Shown in pieces: positions 15,370 to 17,704 of a DNA stretch of 17,704 nt. The translations under genes and the position numbers were made by a program. Under the pieces are notes generated by a model, which was given only the letters and a program-made list of their open reading frames with translations, had not been told where the DNA came from and searched no databases. The DNA is taken from positions 1-17,704 of the forward strand of contig JAZUMQ010000038.1 of the NCBI GenBank assembly GCA_045603745.1, in the 5' to 3' direction. Every line of letters starts with the position of its first letter. Within the stretch, counting starts at the first letter, position 1. This stretch comes from RGIG995 sp045603745 (GTDB taxonomy: Bacteria; Bacillota; Clostridia; Oscillospirales; UBA644).

Positions 15370-15398
15370 TTGACAATCTCAACCCAAAGTGGTATAAT
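15370..15398 (+). promoter_or_regulatory. Perfect consensus promoter of pyrR-uraA
   Basis: TTGACA (15370-15375), 17 bases, TATAAT (15393-15398): a full match at ideal spacing, feeding the attenuator leader. Confidence 0.93.
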
Positions 15399-15418
15399 AT
15401 CAACAGTATACGACCCCA

Positions 15419-15532
15419 GATGCTTTAATTCGGTGCGGGACACCGACAAGATCACGGACTTCTCCGACGGGGTTCTCCCTCAAGGAAAAGAACAGAAAAA
15501 TGCGGATCTTGTCGAAAGACAAGATTTTTTTT
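15419..15532 (+). promoter_or_regulatory. PyrR-binding transcription attenuator
   Basis: Three competing structures are visible. (1) A PyrR binding loop: lower stem 15419-15425 (bulged G15422) with 15448-15453, an internal loop with TAATT, upper stem CGGTG/CACCG (15431-15435 with 15441-15445) and loop CGGGA. (2) An antiterminator: GACAAGATC (15445-15453) is the exact complement of GATCTTGTC (15505-15513). (3) A terminator: ATCTTGTC-GAAA-GACAAGAT (15506-15525) followed by an eight-T run to 15532. By the Bacillus model, PyrR with UMP holds structure 1, freeing the terminator and stopping transcription when pyrimidines are plentiful. The CTTTAATTC before the upper stem resembles Bacillus sites; the loop is one base shorter than the usual CNGNGA. 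Confidence 0.88.
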
Positions 15533-15551
15533 ATGTACGAAAGAGGCAAAC

Positions 15552-16097
15552 ATGATCGTCAAAGCAAAATTGATGGACGAAGGGGCAATACACCGCACCT
15601 TGGTGCGTATGGCCCACGAAATCGTAGAAAAAAACGATTCGGCAAAAGAACTTTGCTTCTTGGGGATTCACACAAGAGGCGTTCCCTTAGCCAGAGAAAT
15701 TGCAGAAAACGTAGCAAAGTTCTCTGAAATCAAAACCTCCGTCGGTTCGGTGGACGTAACGCCTCATCGGGACGACCGAAATCGGGATTCGGAGGAATTA
15801 ACGGTAACCAATACGAAAATTGACTTTCCATTGGACGGTTGCACCGTAATTTTGGTGGACGACGTAATTTATACCGGGCGCACCATTCGAGCCGCAATGG
15901 AAGCGCTAATGGCACTGGGCAGACCGGCAAAAATCCAACTGGCGGTCTTGGTAGACCGGGGACATCGGGAATTGCCTATTCGGGGAGATTACGTGGGCAA
16001 AAACGTTCCCACGTCCCGAAAAGAAAGAATTTTTGTTCGCGTGGCGGAATATGACGGAGAAACCGGCGTATACGTCTGTGAACCAAAGGAAGATTGA
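15552..16097 (+). CDS. pyrR: Bifunctional pyr operon regulator / uracil phosphoribosyltransferase PyrR
   Basis: A 181-residue protein, normal length for PyrR. It binds pyr mRNA leaders in response to UMP and also converts uracil plus PRPP to UMP. The type I phosphoribosyltransferase PRPP loop VILVDDVIYTGRT is at 99-111. GIHTRGVPLA (38-47) and DVTPHRDD (68-75) are further PyrR signatures. AAAGAGG 5-6 bases before the ATG supports the start. It lies directly behind a PyrR-type attenuator, so it likely represses itself and the permease behind it. The permease follows after 53 bases holding a small AAAATAC/GTATTTT hairpin (16102-16119) without a real U-tract. Confidence 0.96.
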   Translation: MIVKAKLMDEGAIHRTLVRMAHEIVEKNDSAKELCFLGIHTRGVPLAREIAENVAKFSEIKTSVGSVDVTPHRDDRNRDSEELTVTNTKIDFPLDGCTVILVDDVIYTGRTIRAAMEALMALGRPAKIQLAVLVDRGHRELPIRGDYVGKNVPTSRKERIFVRVAEYDGETGVYVCEPKED

Positions 16098-16150
16098 ATA
16101 TAAAATACGAAGGTATTTTGTATATAAAAAATTTGGGAGGAAACAAAACC

Positions 16151-17527
16151 ATGAAACTTCTCTACAACGTCAAGGACAAGCCGCCTTTTGGACAGGTCGT
16201 TGTCTTTGCAATTCAGCAACTGCTTGCCATTTTGGCGGCAACCATCGCAGTCCCTGCCATCGTCGGAAACGGAATGTCCGCTTCTGCCGCGTTGTTTGGC
16301 GCAGGGGTCGGAACCCTCGTATACCAACTGTTCACCAAATTCCGCAGCCCCGTTTTTCTGGGTTCATCTTTTGCCTTCATCGGGTCGATGGTTGCGGCGT
16401 TTGCAGGTGCGATTTCCGCGCAAGTCGGCTACCTTGGTTTGATCGTCGGTGCAGCATTTGCAGGTCTTGTTTACGTTATCATTGCCCTGATCGTTAAATT
16501 TGCAGGCGTTAAATGGATCAGCAAACTGATGCCCCCGGTCGTTATCGGTCCTACCGTTGCCCTGATCGGTCTTTCCCTTGCCGGTGCGGCAGTCAAAGAC
16601 GTATTCTCCTACGGTCCTCAGGATTCCAACGGATCTTTCATCATGTCCACCAATCTTTGGATCTCCTTTATCTGTGCCATCGTGACCCTGCTTGTCGTCG
16701 TTATCTGCGCAACTTACGGCAAAAAGATGATTTCCTTGATTCCCTTTATCATCGGAATTCTTTCCGGTTACGCCGTGGCTTTGATCTTCACGCTGATCGG
16801 AATTGCTACCGGAAACGATGCATTGCGGATTCTGGACTTTGCTCCCTTTGAAGCTTTGGTTGCAAACGGTGTTAATCTCGAAACCTTCCTGGCGATTCCC
16901 GATTTCACCTTCCTGGAAGCCATCAAAGGCGTGAAGGAACTTGATACCACCTATCTTGCCACAATTGCCGTAGCTTACGTTCCCGTGGCATTCGTTGTCT
17001 TTGCGGAACATATTGCTGACCATAAAAATCTTTCCAGCATCATCGATAGCGATCTTCTGGAAGAACCCGGTCTTCATCGTACCCTTTTGGGTGATGGCGT
17101 TGGTTCTATCGTCGGTGCCATCTTCGGCGGTTGCCCCAACACCACCTACGGTGAATCGGTCGGTTGTGTTGCCATTACCCGCTACGCTTCCGTTGTAACC
17201 ATCACCACGACGGCGATTCTCGCCATTCTGATTTCCTTCGTCTCCCCCTTCGTTGCATTCCTGGATTCTATTCCCGGCTGCGTCATGGGTGGTGTTTGCA
17301 TCACCCTGTACGGATTCATTGCCTGCTCCGGTTTGAAGATGTTCCGGAAGGTTGATCTGAACCAGAATAAGAATCTGTTCGTTGCCGCGGTTATTCTGAT
17401 CACCGGGATCGGCGGAACCGCAATGGCAATCGGAAAAGTTACCATCACCTCCATTGCCTGCGCTCTGATTCTTGGTATTATCGTCAATCTGATTCTTTCC
17501 AAGAAGAAAGACGAAGACGCAGAATAA
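16151..17527 (+). CDS. uraA: Uracil permease (NCS2 family)
   Basis: A 458-residue inner-membrane protein with the 14-segment pattern of nucleobase:cation symporters; it imports uracil with protons. The substrate-site glutamates of UraA are present: Glu286 in FAEHIADHKNL and Glu335 in NTTYGESVGCVAITR. The open frame goes back to 16094, overlapping pyrR, but GGGAGG (16135-16140), 10 bases before the ATG at 16151, and the usual short cytoplasmic N-terminus fix the start. It is cotranscribed with pyrR, so uracil uptake and its regulator share one attenuator. No terminator of its own lies between the stop and the insertion sequence at about 17570; the IS-end hairpin may serve instead. The gene name pyrP would be equally fitting. 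Confidence 0.95.
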   Translation: MKLLYNVKDKPPFGQVVVFAIQQLLAILAATIAVPAIVGNGMSASAALFGAGVGTLVYQLFTKFRSPVFLGSSFAFIGSMVAAFAGAISAQVGYLGLIVGAAFAGLVYVIIALIVKFAGVKWISKLMPPVVIGPTVALIGLSLAGAAVKDVFSYGPQDSNGSFIMSTNLWISFICAIVTLLVVVICATYGKKMISLIPFIIGILSGYAVALIFTLIGIATGNDALRILDFAPFEALVANGVNLETFLAIPDFTFLEAIKGVKELDTTYLATIAVAYVPVAFVVFAEHIADHKNLSSIIDSDLLEEPGLHRTLLGDGVGSIVGAIFGGCPNTTYGESVGCVAITRYASVVTITTTAILAILISFVSPFVAFLDSIPGCVMGGVCITLYGFIACSGLKMFRKVDLNQNKNLFVAAVILITGIGGTAMAIGKVTITSIACALILGIIVNLILSKKKDEDAE

Positions 17528-17569
17528 AGCTGTTAAAACATAAGAAAATCCACCCGAGAAGAAGTTTTG

Positions 17570-17614
17570 ATATGCACCCCAAAAGTTAGACACTTTTGGA
17601 GGTGCATATTTTTT
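17570..17614 (+). terminator. IS-end hairpin acting as terminator and hiding the transposase ribosome site
   Basis: 17570-17586 pairs with 17592-17609 (17 bp, one bulged A17600, loop TAGAC), followed by a T-run to 17614. The GGAGG ribosome site of the transposase frame (17598-17602) lies within the 3' arm. Transcripts from uraA would fold this stem, ending transcription or blocking translation. Confidence 0.75.
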
Positions 17615-17704
17615 ATGGCAAAAAAAGGACAAATTCAGCGAAAGTACTCGACAGAATTCAAAATATCCGTTATAATGGATATGCGAGAACACCGTTTGAG
17701 TTAT
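17573..17704 (+). mobile_element. Left end of an IS3-family (IS150-like) insertion sequence, cut by the window edge
   Basis: TGCACCCCAAAAGTTAGACA is typical of the terminal inverted repeat of IS150-group elements, starting with TG, and is followed by an orfA start. The other end and any target duplication lie outside the window. Confidence 0.75.
17615..17704 (+). CDS. IS3-family transposase OrfA (partial, N-terminal 30 residues)
   Basis: The frame reads MAKKGQIQRKYSTEFKIS and continues to the window edge. The RKYSTEFK segment is the usual start of the helix-turn-helix domain of IS3/IS150 OrfA, which binds the element's ends; OrfB with the DDE catalytic site would follow by frameshift. Its ribosome site is GGAGG 12 bases upstream, buried in the IS-end hairpin. 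Only 30 codons are seen, so whether the element is intact is unknown. Confidence 0.75.
   Translation, partial: MAKKGQIQRKYSTEFKISVIMDMREHRLSY

Noticed and set aside
16364..17692. A 442-codon minus-strand open frame opposite uraA
   Set aside because: Low-complexity G/N/D-rich translation complementary to a membrane protein; a shadow frame that also crosses the IS end.

Overview
This window reads as chromosomal DNA of a spore-forming, fermentative Firmicute, probably class Clostridia. The evidence is a clear spoIIR sporulation gene, AGGAGG-like ribosome sites, consensus TTGACA/TATAAT promoters, a PyrR-type attenuator, a GTP-type PEP carboxykinase and a PduL phosphotransacylase. I cannot name a genus. 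Gene density is high and no gene-free stretch exceeds about 260 bases. No tRNA, rRNA or CRISPR array was seen.

Layout. Bases 1-188 hold a possible coding tail, a run of small hairpins and two terminators. Next come a HAD phosphatase (minus), spoIIR (plus) and a DUF2461 gene (minus), whose stop codon overlaps that of spoIIR. A minus-strand pair follows (2394-4677): phosphoglucosamine mutase GlmM, carrying an extra N-terminal XRE-type helix-turn-helix, and an overlapping GlmU-like hexapeptide acetyltransferase that lacks the uridylyltransferase half. pckG (minus) is then divergent from ligA (plus).

From 8897 to 12156 is a tight plus-strand cluster: pduL, a NifS/IscS cysteine desulfurase, a NifU/IscU scaffold with a cysteine-rich tail, and mnmA. 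The last three form a sulfur relay: cysteine sulfur goes to Fe-S clusters and to 2-thiouridine in tRNA. A cytoplasmic GH92 alpha-mannosidase-type enzyme (minus) has a perfect consensus promoter and a long leader. It is divergent from a DUF368 (PopT-type) polyprenyl-phosphate transporter. The right part is a pyrimidine unit: a perfect promoter, a PyrR attenuator leader, pyrR and a uracil permease. The last ~130 bases are the left end of an IS3-family (IS150-like) insertion sequence, cut by the window edge.

Most unusual points: the HTH-GlmM fusion, with an A/T palindrome over its own -10 box; the stand-alone GlmU-type acetyltransferase behind it; a PyrR leader whose three alternative structures can be read directly; and an IS-end hairpin that hides the transposase ribosome site. 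Several starts were moved downstream of the longest open frame because the ribosome site lies between the first possible start codon and the chosen ATG, or overlaps that first codon.
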